Shown here: positions 33,728 through 41,988 of the stretch, one piece after another
How the letters are laid out: each line of letters starts with the position of its first letter
Numbering within the stretch: the stretch's first letter is position 1
Assembly: GCF_000383415.1 (NCBI RefSeq)
Contig: NZ_KB911255.1
Coordinates: 294,001 to 358,000 of the forward strand
DNA length: 64,000 nucleotides
Source of the DNA: Hyphomicrobium zavarzinii ATCC 27496
Lineage (GTDB): Bacteria; Pseudomonadota; Alphaproteobacteria; Rhizobiales; Hyphomicrobiaceae
Reading direction: 5' to 3'
The notes under the pieces: generated by a model
Told to the model about the DNA's origin: nothing
Databases searched by the model: none
What the model saw: only the letters and a program-made list of their open reading frames with translations
Program-made: the position numbers and the translations under genes

Positions 33728-34960
33728 ATGAGCGGCGCTTCCGTCGACGAATGCCTCCTGCGCGTCGCTACGTCGATCGGCACGCCGTCGTTCGTCTATT
33801 TCACGGAGCCCATCGTGGCACGGGCGGCGGCCTTGCAGGCCGCGTTCGGCGGCCGCTTCGCGCTCAGCTATGCCGCGAAGAGCAACCCCAATCCGGCGTT
33901 GCTCGGCTGGCTCAAGGATCATGTCGCATTTCTCGACGTGTCGTCGATAGGCGAGTTCCGGCTCGGAACGCAGGCCGGGTGGGAGCCCGCGCGTGCGAGC
34001 TTCACCGGCCCCGGCAAGCGCGACTTCGAGCTCAAGGAGGCCATCGAGGGCGGTCTCGGCGAGCTGGTTCTCGAGTCGGTTCGCGAGGCGATTGCGGCGG
34101 ACCGGATCGCGGGTTCGCTCGGGCGCGTTCAGCATGTTCTGGTGCGTATTGCGCCCTCGCGCGTGCCCAAAGGGTTCGGCGACCAGATGGCGGGACGGCC
34201 GAGCGCATTCGGCATCGACGTGGAGGAGATCCACGAGGCGTTTCCGAAAATCCTGGCGCTTCCCAACCTGCGCGTCACGGGGCTGCACATCTACTCCGGC
34301 ACGCAATGCCTCAAGCCCGATGCGATCGCTGAGAACTACCGCACCTTCCTTTCGATTTTCCGCGAGGTCTGTGACCGCTACGATCTCGCGCCGGAAAAGC
34401 TGGTGTTCGGATCGGGGCTCGGCATTCCCTATCACGATGGGGACAAGCCGCTCGATCTCGCCGCGGTCGCGGGCGGCATCATCGGCGATCTCGACGCCTT
34501 GAAGGGTGAGGCGCGCTTTGCAAGCACCCAGCTCGTTCTGGAGCTTGGCCGCTATCTGGTGGGTGAGGCCGGCTACTTCGTGACGCGTGTCATTTCCGTC
34601 AAGGAGTCGCGCGGGAACCGCATCGGCATTTGCGATGGCGGCATGAACAATCACCTGCCGGCTTCCGGTCACTTCGGGATGGTGATCCACCGCAACTACG
34701 CCATGCACAAGGTTGGCGGCGGAGATCCCGCAGAGAAGATCGACCTCGTGGGCCCGCTCTGTACGTCGATCGACCGGCTCGCCAATGGCGTCGTGCTGCC
34801 CAGGATCGAGGAAGGCGACCTCATCGCCGTCCACAACAGCGGGGCGTATGGGCTGACCGCCAGCCCCATCCACTTCATCAGCCATGCGGCTCCGCGCGAG
34901 GTGCTGGTAGAGGCGAACGCACCGCGCGATGTGACGCGCCAGCTCGGCGATATCGCCTAG
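33728..34960 (+). CDS. PLP-dependent decarboxylase, exosortase A system-associated type
   Basis: 410 residues in the alanine-racemase-like fold III (ornithine/diaminopimelate decarboxylase) family. The PLP lysine is in FALSYAAKSNPNPALL (Lys51); other marks are GLHIYSGTQC, LELGRYLVGEAGYFVT (phosphate/active-site region), ICDGGMNNHLPAS and PLCTSIDRLANG. The active-site Cys is in GPLCTSIDRL. The type is that annotated with exosortase A (TIGR03099 as I recall). It probably decarboxylates an amino acid or an ACP-tethered one. It starts at ATG 33728, one base after the ACP stop. Last gene of the cluster. The end of the gene is 110 bases before tRNA-Met. Confidence 0.85.
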   Translation: MSGASVDECLLRVATSIGTPSFVYFTEPIVARAAALQAAFGGRFALSYAAKSNPNPALLGWLKDHVAFLDVSSIGEFRLGTQAGWEPARASFTGPGKRDFELKEAIEGGLGELVLESVREAIAADRIAGSLGRVQHVLVRIAPSRVPKGFGDQMAGRPSAFGIDVEEIHEAFPKILALPNLRVTGLHIYSGTQCLKPDAIAENYRTFLSIFREVCDRYDLAPEKLVFGSGLGIPYHDGDKPLDLAAVAGGIIGDLDALKGEARFASTQLVLELGRYLVGEAGYFVTRVISVKESRGNRIGICDGGMNNHLPASGHFGMVIHRNYAMHKVGGGDPAEKIDLVGPLCTSIDRLANGVVLPRIEEGDLIAVHNSGAYGLTASPIHFISHAAPREVLVEANAPRDVTRQLGDIA

Positions 34961-35070
34961 CCTCCCGCTCCGCCGTGGCGCAGCGGCCGACACGGCCGGA
35001 GGACGCGACAGCATCGCTCGGCGCAGGCAGGCTCGGTCCGTATTTTAGAAGATGGATTTGTAGAGGATGT

Positions 35071-35147
<77 letters not shown>

Positions 35148-35497
35148 ATACCGACATCACCGACCCGACGAGGCCTCCGTATGGGACACCCTGTCGCGTC
35201 GTCTCGAACGATCCGGCCACCGAGTGGTGTAGGGGCTGATCTGGGCCCTCATATCCCGTGAATCCGGGCCGGCCCGTTCGAAGGAGCCGCTCCGGTGCGG
35301 CTCGGCAGGGTCTATAGCATGTTTTTCGGGTTTGTGAACCCCACTCAACCGGGGTGCGGCAAAGGCCGTGGATTACCTGTCCATAGACCCCGGCAGGCTG
35401 CATATTTCATGCGCGTTCTTATCGGCCACGAGCGGGAAAGTTTCGTATAAGCTGGCGTCAAAACAGTGCTCAGAACTTGAGACGAGACCCCGCACGC
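35148..35497. other. Intergenic region between tRNA-fMet and pabBC
   Basis: No gene is seen. It holds a minus-strand promoter (35311-35338) for tRNA-fMet and, in that transcript's leader, a 7-bp stem-loop GAGCCGC-TCCGGT-GCGGCTC (35284-35303). On the plus strand a TATAAG at 35446-35451 preceded by GTTTCG may serve pabBC, 47 bases before its start. Confidence 0.5.
35311..35338 (-). promoter_or_regulatory. Candidate sigma-70 promoter of tRNA-fMet
   Basis: On the minus strand: -35 box TTCACA (35333-35338) and -10 box TATAGA (35311-35316) with a 16-base spacer. The implied start leaves a leader of roughly 155 bases before the mature tRNA, including the stem-loop at 35284-35303. Confidence 0.5.
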
Positions 35498-37348
35498 ATG
35501 ACTAAAGCCGACCCCAAGCGAGCCGCCGACCAAGCCGGTCAGAAGAAAACCGGTGCCGGGCTCGAGGAAACGTTCGTTCTTCTCGACAACAGCACCGGGC
35601 GCGGGGCGCCTTCGCTGCTCTTCTCGGAGCCGGTCGAGATCGTATCTGCCTTCGCGCCGGAGGAGGTGCCTGAAGCCATTTCCCGGCTCGAGGCCGGGGC
35701 GGCCGCCGGGCTGCATGCGGCCGGGTTCTTCGCCTATGAGCTCGGCTATGTGCTCGAGCCCAAGCTGCGCAGTCTGCTGCCCGAGGGGCGCAATGTGCCC
35801 TTGCTCTGGTTCGGCCTTTATCGCGGGCCGCGCGAGATGAACGAGGCCGAGGTCGATCATTGGCTCTCGACGCACACGCGCAGCGGCTCCTACCAGTTCA
35901 CGTCGGTCGCGTGTGCGTGGGGTCAGGCGGAGTACGAATCCCGTTTTTCCGCCGTGCAGGACAAGATCCGCGCCGGCGACATCTATCAGCTCAATCTCAC
36001 GTTCAAGGCGCGCTTCCGTCTCGAAGGCTCTCCGCTGACCTTCTATCGCGACATGCGCCAGCGCCAGCGCGTCGCCTATGCCGGTATCGTCGATACGGGC
36101 GAGGTGACGGTGCTGTCGGCGAGCCCGGAGCTGTTCATCGAAAAGCATGGTCGCGTCGTTTCCACGCGGCCGATGAAGGGCACGGCGCCGCGCGCCGGTA
36201 CGCCCGAGGCGGACGCGGATGCACGGCGGGTGCTCGCGAGCGACGTCAAGCAGCGCGCTGAAAACCTGATGATCGTCGATTTGATGCGCAACGATCTCGG
36301 GCGCATCGCGGAAGTGGGGAGCGTCAACGTCACCGATCTCTTCACCGTGGAGACGTTCCGGACGCTGCATCAGATGACGTCCGGCGTCACGGCCACGCTC
36401 CAGGACGGCATCGGCCTCACCGATCTCATCCGCGCGATCTTCCCGCCGGGTTCGGTGATCGGGGCGCCGAAGATCCGGGCGATGGAGCTGATCAGCGACT
36501 ACGAGACTGAGCCGCGCGGCGTCTATTGCGGCGCGATCGGACACATCAGCCCGAAGGGCACGGCGCTGTTCAACGTCGCCATCCGCACGCCGGTCATTTT
36601 CCGCGACGGGCGCGGCGAGATGGGGATCGGGTCGGGCGTCGTCTACGACTCGGTCGGCGCGAAGGAGTATGCCGAGTGCCTGCTCAAGATGAAGTTCCTC
36701 ACCGATCCGCCGAAGAGCTTCGAGCTGATCGAGACGCTGCTTCATGACGCGGGCGCGGGGTACTGGCTCCTCGAAGGGCACATCAAGCGCCTCAAGGCGT
36801 CGGCCGCCTATTTCGGCTACGCGTTCGATGAGGCGGCCGTGCGCAAGACGCTGGCTGATGCGGTCAAGGGCCGGGAGGGGGAGCGGCTGAGAGTGCGGGT
36901 TCTGCTGGCCGAGGATGGGACGCTCACCCTCACCACGGCGGAGCAGCCCGCCCAGAAGCCGGACGCGGTGATGCGCTATGTGATCTCCGAGACCCGGCTC
37001 GACAGCACAAACGCCTTCCTGTTCCACAAGACTACCCGGCGTGAGCTTTACGACCGGGAGTGGCAGCACTACGCCGACACCGTGAAGGCCGACGAGGTGC
37101 TTTATCTCAACGAGCGGGGCGAGCTTGCCGAGGGCAGCCGGACCAACGTGTTCGTGGAGAAGGATGGGACGCTCTTAACCCCACCGCTTTCGTCCGGGCT
37201 TTTGCCGGGGGTGTTGCGCAGCGAGCTGATCGCGACCGGCAAGGCCACGGAGGCCGTGCTGACGCAAGTTGATCTCGCAAGTGCGAAGACCGTCTATGTC
37301 GGGAACTCGGTGCGGGGACTGGTGCGGGCTGAGCCCATCAAGGCCTGA
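35498..37348 (+). CDS. pabB-pabC: Fused aminodeoxychorismate synthase component I and 4-amino-4-deoxychorismate lyase (PabB-PabC)
   Basis: About 616 residues. The N-terminal 400 or so form the chorismate-binding domain of aminodeoxychorismate synthase, with GIGSGVVYDSV and GDIYQLNLT. The C-terminal 230 residues are a class IV PLP aminotransferase-like domain (FELIETLLHDAGAGYWLLEGHI...RLKASAAYFG), the PabC lyase that releases pyruvate from ADC to give p-aminobenzoate. So one protein would do both steps of p-aminobenzoate synthesis for folate. A glutamine amidotransferase (PabA/TrpG) is not adjacent and must be elsewhere. ATG 35498 is chosen; an upstream TTG at 35477 adds seven residues. Together with folE at 5.9 kb this is one of the two folate genes in the window. 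Confidence 0.92.
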   Translation: MTKADPKRAADQAGQKKTGAGLEETFVLLDNSTGRGAPSLLFSEPVEIVSAFAPEEVPEAISRLEAGAAAGLHAAGFFAYELGYVLEPKLRSLLPEGRNVPLLWFGLYRGPREMNEAEVDHWLSTHTRSGSYQFTSVACAWGQAEYESRFSAVQDKIRAGDIYQLNLTFKARFRLEGSPLTFYRDMRQRQRVAYAGIVDTGEVTVLSASPELFIEKHGRVVSTRPMKGTAPRAGTPEADADARRVLASDVKQRAENLMIVDLMRNDLGRIAEVGSVNVTDLFTVETFRTLHQMTSGVTATLQDGIGLTDLIRAIFPPGSVIGAPKIRAMELISDYETEPRGVYCGAIGHISPKGTALFNVAIRTPVIFRDGRGEMGIGSGVVYDSVGAKEYAECLLKMKFLTDPPKSFELIETLLHDAGAGYWLLEGHIKRLKASAAYFGYAFDEAAVRKTLADAVKGREGERLRVRVLLAEDGTLTLTTAEQPAQKPDAVMRYVISETRLDSTNAFLFHKTTRRELYDREWQHYADTVKADEVLYLNERGELAEGSRTNVFVEKDGTLLTPPLSSGLLPGVLRSELIATGKATEAVLTQVDLASAKTVYVGNSVRGLVRAEPIKA

Positions 37349-37451
37349 CGGGCATGCGCTGGCGGGTGTCAGGGCAGCGTGAAAAAGTTCAGGATTGTTA
37401 GAGAGTTTCTAAGGCGCCGCTTTCGAGCGGTGCTGATGATGCGTGCGTTCG
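37349..37451. other. Start of a sparse intergenic region
   Basis: No gene is seen here. A weak inverted repeat (CCTGAC/GTCAGG) just after the pabBC stop might act in termination. The larger gap to 37794 contains only the low-confidence frame at 37452-37640. Confidence 0.3.
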
Positions 37452-37640
37452 TTAATTAGAACTGTTCGCACCCGGCTCCTGCGACGAGGAGATGGCAGCC
37501 GTTTCCGGCGCGTGGCTATGAAGTGCCGCTACGACAAAGACCAAAGCCGCAAGCGTCAGGGCGACGGCCAGTGCGATTTCACGCACGGAACGACGCGCTC
37601 GCTCGGCAAAGGGGCCAGACTGCAATTTGCGTATCATCAT
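37452..37640 (-). CDS. Possible small single-helix membrane protein
   Basis: 62 codons from the ATG pair at 37635-37640 (an ATG at 37673 is also open). Contains KLQSGPFAERARRSVREI, then one hydrophobic helix ALAVALTLAALVFVVAALHS, then a polar tail. No ribosome binding site is convincing. Helix composition is plausible for an inner-membrane protein, but nothing else supports it. Upstream in the same frame the sequence looks non-coding. Confidence 0.4.
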   Translation of the reverse strand: MMIRKLQSGPFAERARRSVREIALAVALTLAALVFVVAALHSHAPETAAISSSQEPGANSSN

Positions 37641-37794
37641 GGGTGCCAATTTGCGCAAAGGAACGTGCCACATCCAGGGTTCCGAACGCCGCGCGACAGA
37701 AGAGCACAGCGAACGCACGCGACTTAACTGACGCTGAAATTTTTGACACGGCGCGGAAAGGTGCCCCCCGGCAAGAGGGCGCCTAGGGGCCTCC

Positions 37795-37971
37795 CTACAA
37801 GCCCCGCATGATGCATCCGAACACGAGCACGAACTGAGCGAGAAGGATAACCCAGAATTCTTGACCCGTAATGTATGGAATTGACGCACCGAAGACGTAC
37901 GTCACCAGTGCGAGCACGGTGAGAATGACCGAAAGCATGAATGTCAGGATGCCCGGAGCTTTCAGTGCCAT
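37795..37971 (-). CDS. Small two-helix membrane protein, 58 residues
   Basis: Reading frame of 58 codons, ATG 37971 to TAG 37795. AGGGAGAG lies nine bases upstream, a good ribosome binding site. It encodes MALKAPGILTFMLSVILTVL, a loop with FGASIPYITGQEFW, then a second helix VILLAQFVLVFGCIMRGL. I recall similar proteins (KAPGILTF..S and a GC.MRGL end) as short conserved membrane proteins in Hyphomicrobiales; their function is unknown. The good ribosome binding site and pure hydrophobic composition make it a real gene. It stands alone, divergent from the cysteine-rich protein gene at 38312. Confidence 0.75.
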   Translation of the reverse strand: MALKAPGILTFMLSVILTVLALVTYVFGASIPYITGQEFWVILLAQFVLVFGCIMRGL

Positions 37972-38311
37972 GGGTCGTTCTCTCCCTCGAAGTTTTGGAT
38001 TTGAGCGGGTGGCGACCGGCGCGATTGCGCACAGAATCTAACCGACTCGCCCGCATGCGGCGCTTATAGCAGGCACCACCCGCTCTGGCACGGGCTTCAC
38101 GGCAACACTCCCGCCGCAGATGGCCGAGGGAGTCCGCAAGGGCTCGAAACACGCAATCTTTGGTGCTAAATTTTTGTGGATTTCCATGGGCTTTATGGAT
38201 TCTTCTGCGAAGAATGATGCCGGCTCCGCAGTTGTGCCCTTGAAGGTGCGTGTCGCGAGTACGAGATCGTTTCGTGGGGGAGCGTGACAAGCCCGCAGAG
38301 AGGAGCCCCCG
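37972..38311. other. Intergenic region between two small divergent genes
   Basis: No gene seen. It carries promoters for the 58-residue membrane protein (minus) and for the cysteine-rich protein (plus). No clear terminator, repeat or RNA gene was picked out. Confidence 0.35.
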
Positions 38312-38578
38312 ATGTTGCGTACCTGCCTGGTTGCCGCCGTTGGTTTCGTTCCACTGCTTTTTTCGGGCGAGGCATCCGCCTACGACGACAAGGTGAGAAA
38401 GCACTGCCGCGCAGATTACATGGCCCATTGCAGCCAGCATGATCTCGGCAGTGCCGGCCTGCGCGCCTGCATGCGCAAGGTGGGACCGAAGCTCAGCCCG
38501 GCGTGCATCAGTGCGCTCATGGATTCCGGAGAGGTGTCTGCGAGTGCCGGTCAACACCGGCGTGTGGAGGGGCGGTAG
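38312..38578 (+). CDS. Small secreted cysteine-rich protein
   Basis: 88 residues. A signal peptide (MLRTCLVAAVGFVPLLFSGEASA, cleavage before YDD) is followed by a mature domain with Cys in HCRADYMAHCSQHDL, then LRACMRKVGPKLSPACISAL. The four Cys in a helical C-x7-C...C-x10-C frame resemble the cysteine-rich repeat module of small periplasmic proteins in Hyphomicrobiales. They could make two disulfides or bind a metal. AGAGAGGAG before the ATG is a good ribosome binding site. Probably periplasmic; function unknown. A palindromic repeat lies 60 bases after the stop. Confidence 0.8.
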   Translation: MLRTCLVAAVGFVPLLFSGEASAYDDKVRKHCRADYMAHCSQHDLGSAGLRACMRKVGPKLSPACISALMDSGEVSASAGQHRRVEGR

Positions 38579-38638
38579 CGTTGGTTGGCGCCTGTCCGGT
38601 TTGAGCGAGACCATCGCCTCATGTTGCGGTGTGTCTTA

Positions 38639-38658
38639 ACTCCGGCCTTCGCCGGAGT
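38639..38658. repeat. Palindromic intergenic element
   Basis: Stem-loop ACTCCGGC-CTTC-GCCGGAGT (8-bp perfect stem, 4-base loop) followed by GACGGAG, between the cysteine-rich protein gene and hrpB. It has no T-run, so it is not a canonical terminator. The style matches other palindromes near 61.6-61.7 kb (see findings). Confidence 0.5.
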
Positions 38659-38762
38659 GACGGAGTATGTGGGCTGGTACTTGGAAATGCGACCCCTGTC
38701 GTCCTGGTGCAGGGCCTTCAGAACATTCTCGGCGAAGAGTTCACGTCCAGAACAGAGAGCCG

Positions 38763-41291
38763 CTAAGTGCCGCGTGGTTTGGCGCGGGCCGTCGGCGCGG
38801 CGCTCGCCGGATCGTCCGGCCAGGGGTGACGCGGATAGCGCCCTTTCATCTCCGCCTTCACCGCGTTCCACGAACCGCTCCAGAAGCCCGGCAGGTCGCG
38901 CGTGATTTGGATCGGCCGATGGGCGGGCGAGAGCAGGTTGAGCGTGAGCGCTAGCCGCCCGCCCGCAATCGACGGATGGGTCTTCAGCCCGAACAACTCC
39001 TGCACGCGAATGTGCAAGGCCGGCGCGCCCGCGCCTTCGTAGTCGATAGCGTGACGATTGCCTGTCGGAGCCTCGAAGTGAGTCGGGGCCTCCTCCTCGA
39101 GACGGCGCTTCAGGCTCCAGGGGACAAGACCGTCGAGTGCGGTGCCGAGATCGTCGGCGCCGATGTCCGCAAGGCGCGTCTTGCCCGCGAGGTAAGGTCC
39201 GAGCCAGTCCGGCAGCGTGGCCGTCAGCGCGGCATCCGAAAGATCCGGCCAGTCGCTCGAGCCCTCCGATCCGGTGGCACCGCGCAGGAACGCGACACGA
39301 TCGCGAAGCTGAAGCTGGGCCTTGCTCCAGGGCAGCTTGGCGGCGCCGAGCGCGGCGAGACCCGCGGCGAGAGCGGCTTCCACGCTGGGGCCAGGCTCTG
39401 CGGCGCGCGGCTCGCTCGCAAGCTCGATTGCATCGAGGCGGCGGACGCGCCGGGCGCGGACGGCGGCTGCTTCCCGGTCGAACGTCGTCTCGTCGCGCGC
39501 CAGGATGCGATCGCCCGCGAACGCGATCACCTCCGCTTCCGATGTCTCAGCCGCGAGCACGATGCGGGTGGCGGCGGCCGTGCCCTGCATCTCGGCGACC
39601 ACGAGAAAGGGAGCGCGCGCGAGCGCATCCGCGGCATCGAGGGTTGCGCCGCGCCCATTGGCGAGCAGGAACTGGCCGCGTGCGCCGCGCGCCTTTGCGA
39701 TGCGCTCGGGATACGCGAGGGAGAGAAGGGCTGCGGTCGAGACGGCGTGGCTGTCGGCCGCTTCGTCGCGTTTGGCTGAGCCACCCTCGCGCGCGCTTCT
39801 TGCCCAGCCTTCCGCGAGGCGGCGCATTTCGGTCGCGCGCCGTGAGCGGTCGCGGCGGAAGTTCTCCAGACGATGATCGAGTGACGTGTCGTTGCCGCCG
39901 AGACCGCGCTCCACGAGAACGGCTGCGATCTCGGAAGCCTCGCGCTCGGCGGCGTGGCGCGCAGCCTCTACGAGCATGGCAGCGAGGCGCGGCGGCAAGG
40001 GAAACGCGCGCAGGCGGCGGCCCGTTTCCGTGATATGACCCGCGGAATCCAGAGCGCCGAGGATCTGCAATTCCTCGCGCGCGGCATCGAGGGCGGCCGA
40101 CGTCGGCGGGTCGAGCCACGCCAGCGTGCGCGGATCGGTGACGCCCCACTCTGCGCAATCGAGCAGCATCGGGGCGAGATCGGCCGCGCGGATCTCGGGC
40201 TCGCTGAAGGGCGGCAGGCTTGCCGTCTCGGCCTCGTCCCAGAGCCGGTAGCAGACGCCGGGCTCCACGCGGCCGGCGCGCCCGCGGCGCTGGTCAGCGG
40301 AAGCACGCGAGACGCGAACGGTGGCGAGGCGCGTGACGCCCACATCGGGATCGAAACGCGGCACGCGCGAGGTGCCGCAATCGACGACGACGCGGACGCC
40401 TTCGATGGTGAGCGAGGTCTCGGCGATGGAAGTTGCGAGCACGATCTTGCGCTGTCCGGCGGGGGCAGGCTCGATGGCGCGGTCCTGCTCGCGCCGGTCG
40501 AGCGCGCCGTAGAGCGGTGCGAGGATAGCGGCATCGGGCGACAAACGCTCGCGCAAACGCTCTTCGGTTCGACGGATCTCGCCTTGGCCCGGAAGAAAAG
40601 CGAGAATGGAGCCGGTATCCGCGCGCAGGGCTCGCTCGATAGCGTCCGCCATGCGGTCTTCCAGGCGCTTTGTGGGATCTTTTCCGAGGTAACGCGTCTC
40701 GACGGGATAGCTCCGTCCTTCGCTGGTGATCACGGGCGCGTCGCCGAGCAGCGTCGCGACGCGGTCTCCCGCGAGCGTCGCCGACATGACGAGAAGGCGA
40801 AGGTCCTCGCGGAGGCTGCGTTGTGCGTCGAGCGCGAGCGCAAGTCCCAGGTCCGCGTCGAGCGAGCGCTCGTGGAATTCGTCGAAGAGAACGGCTCCGA
40901 TGCCTTCGAGGGTCGGATCGTCGAGGATCATCCGGGTGAATACACCCTCGGTCAGCACCTCGATGCGCGTCTTGCGGGAGACGCGCGTCTCGAGGCGTGC
41001 GCGCAGGCCGATGGTTTCGCCCACGTCCTCGCCGAGAGTTTGGGCCATACGGCGGGCGGCGCCACGGGCGGCGAGGCGGCGTGGCTCCAGCAGCAGGATC
41101 TTGCGGCCTTCGAGCCAGGTCGCACCATCCAGGGCAAGGGGCACGCGGGTGGTCTTGCCGGCGCCGGGCGGGGCGATGAGAACGGCCGACGAGCGGGAGC
41201 CGAGCGCGGCTGCGAGCGGGGCGAGCGCGTCGTCGATCGGGAGTGCAGGCGCGAATCGCCTTAGAGAATTCGAGATTGTCGGCTCTGTCAT
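38763..41291 (-). CDS. hrpB: ATP-dependent helicase HrpB
   Basis: 842-residue DEAH-type helicase. Walker A is PPGAGKTT (41-48), the Walker B is DEFHER, motif III is SAT in MSATLAGDR, and motif VI reads QRRGRAGR. The C-terminal helicase-associated and HrpB-specific regions are present, so length is normal (E. coli about 809-824). The role is in RNA/RNP processing; exact substrates are not known. No gene is overlapped. The sequence around 39200-39900 has repeated Ala-rich stretches in the C-terminal half, common in this family. Divergent from the DUF2147 gene with 152 bases between. Confidence 0.95.
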   Translation of the reverse strand: MTEPTISNSLRRFAPALPIDDALAPLAAALGSRSSAVLIAPPGAGKTTRVPLALDGATWLEGRKILLLEPRRLAARGAARRMAQTLGEDVGETIGLRARLETRVSRKTRIEVLTEGVFTRMILDDPTLEGIGAVLFDEFHERSLDADLGLALALDAQRSLREDLRLLVMSATLAGDRVATLLGDAPVITSEGRSYPVETRYLGKDPTKRLEDRMADAIERALRADTGSILAFLPGQGEIRRTEERLRERLSPDAAILAPLYGALDRREQDRAIEPAPAGQRKIVLATSIAETSLTIEGVRVVVDCGTSRVPRFDPDVGVTRLATVRVSRASADQRRGRAGRVEPGVCYRLWDEAETASLPPFSEPEIRAADLAPMLLDCAEWGVTDPRTLAWLDPPTSAALDAAREELQILGALDSAGHITETGRRLRAFPLPPRLAAMLVEAARHAAEREASEIAAVLVERGLGGNDTSLDHRLENFRRDRSRRATEMRRLAEGWARSAREGGSAKRDEAADSHAVSTAALLSLAYPERIAKARGARGQFLLANGRGATLDAADALARAPFLVVAEMQGTAAATRIVLAAETSEAEVIAFAGDRILARDETTFDREAAAVRARRVRRLDAIELASEPRAAEPGPSVEAALAAGLAALGAAKLPWSKAQLQLRDRVAFLRGATGSEGSSDWPDLSDAALTATLPDWLGPYLAGKTRLADIGADDLGTALDGLVPWSLKRRLEEEAPTHFEAPTGNRHAIDYEGAGAPALHIRVQELFGLKTHPSIAGGRLALTLNLLSPAHRPIQITRDLPGFWSGSWNAVKAEMKGRYPRHPWPDDPASAAPTARAKPRGT

Positions 41292-41443
41292 AGTGGCGGA
41301 CTTAGCACGTCGGCTTGGCCGTGAAGAGTGAGACTGTTCGCGTCGCCTTTACAACATCGTGGTGCTGGCGGATATCGAGGGCCAGGGGCTGCGGCGCCAT
41401 GTTCCGAGGCCGCGGATCCCGGAACGTTTTCAGGGAAACTTTC

Positions 41444-41944
41444 ATGCTTCGCTTGGCGGCAGTGCTGGGTCTCTTCGTTTCATTCGCGTTCGCGGCGGAC
41501 CGCGCGCGGGCGACGGAGCTCGATGGGTTCTGGATGGATTCCCACGGCGAGGTGGTGCTGGAGGTGGAGCCGTGCGGAAAGGCGATGTGCGCCAAGGTCG
41601 TCTGGCTCCGTCTCCCTTACGGTCCCGACCGGTTACCCCTCAAGGATTTCCGTAATCCGGACAAGTCTCTGCAGCATCGCGAGGTGTGCGGGCTGCGCGT
41701 GATCGACGGGTTCACAAAGCAGCCCGACGGCACCTGGGGCGGCGGCAACGTCTACGTGCCCGATCTCGGCATGAGCTTCAGCGGCTATGCACAGATCCTG
41801 AGCCCCACCCAAATCGAGGTGAGGGGCTACGTGTTTCTTCCGTTGTTCGGCTCGACGGAAGTCTGGAGCAAGGTGGCAAAGCCCGCGTATCATTGTCTCA
41901 AGGACGGGGTGCCGCCTGCGCCGGACCGGGCGAAGGCCGAGTAA
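41444..41944 (+). CDS. DUF2147 family exported protein
   Basis: 166 residues. Signal peptide MLRLAAVLGLFVSFAFAADRARA, mature start TELDGFW. The mature domain fits the DUF2147 lipocalin-like fold (GFWMDSHGEVVLEVEPCGKAMCAKVVWL, followed by DGFTKQPDGTWGGGNVYVP and SFSGYAQILSPTQIEVRGY). Two cysteines in EPCGKAMCAKV may bond. Family members are periplasmic and bind small hydrophobic ligands or act in stress response; the exact role is unknown. ATG 41444 is preferred: the signal peptide starts there with AGGGA upstream. Divergent from hrpB and convergent with cfa. Confidence 0.88.
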   Translation: MLRLAAVLGLFVSFAFAADRARATELDGFWMDSHGEVVLEVEPCGKAMCAKVVWLRLPYGPDRLPLKDFRNPDKSLQHREVCGLRVIDGFTKQPDGTWGGGNVYVPDLGMSFSGYAQILSPTQIEVRGYVFLPLFGSTEVWSKVAKPAYHCLKDGVPPAPDRAKAE

Positions 41945-41988
41945 GGCTGCTACCTTCGGCTTTTACATCTTGCGTTTTTTCCGCCCGG

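Noticed and set aside
35345-37069. Open frame (about 574 codons) on the minus strand opposite the pabB-pabC fusion
   Set aside because: No known motif; the plus strand carries an unmistakable two-domain enzyme.
37724-38614. Minus-strand frame (about 296 codons) covering the small genes at 37.8-38.6 kb
   Set aside because: Antisense to the cysteine-rich protein gene and out of frame with the 58-residue protein; no domain, no start signal.
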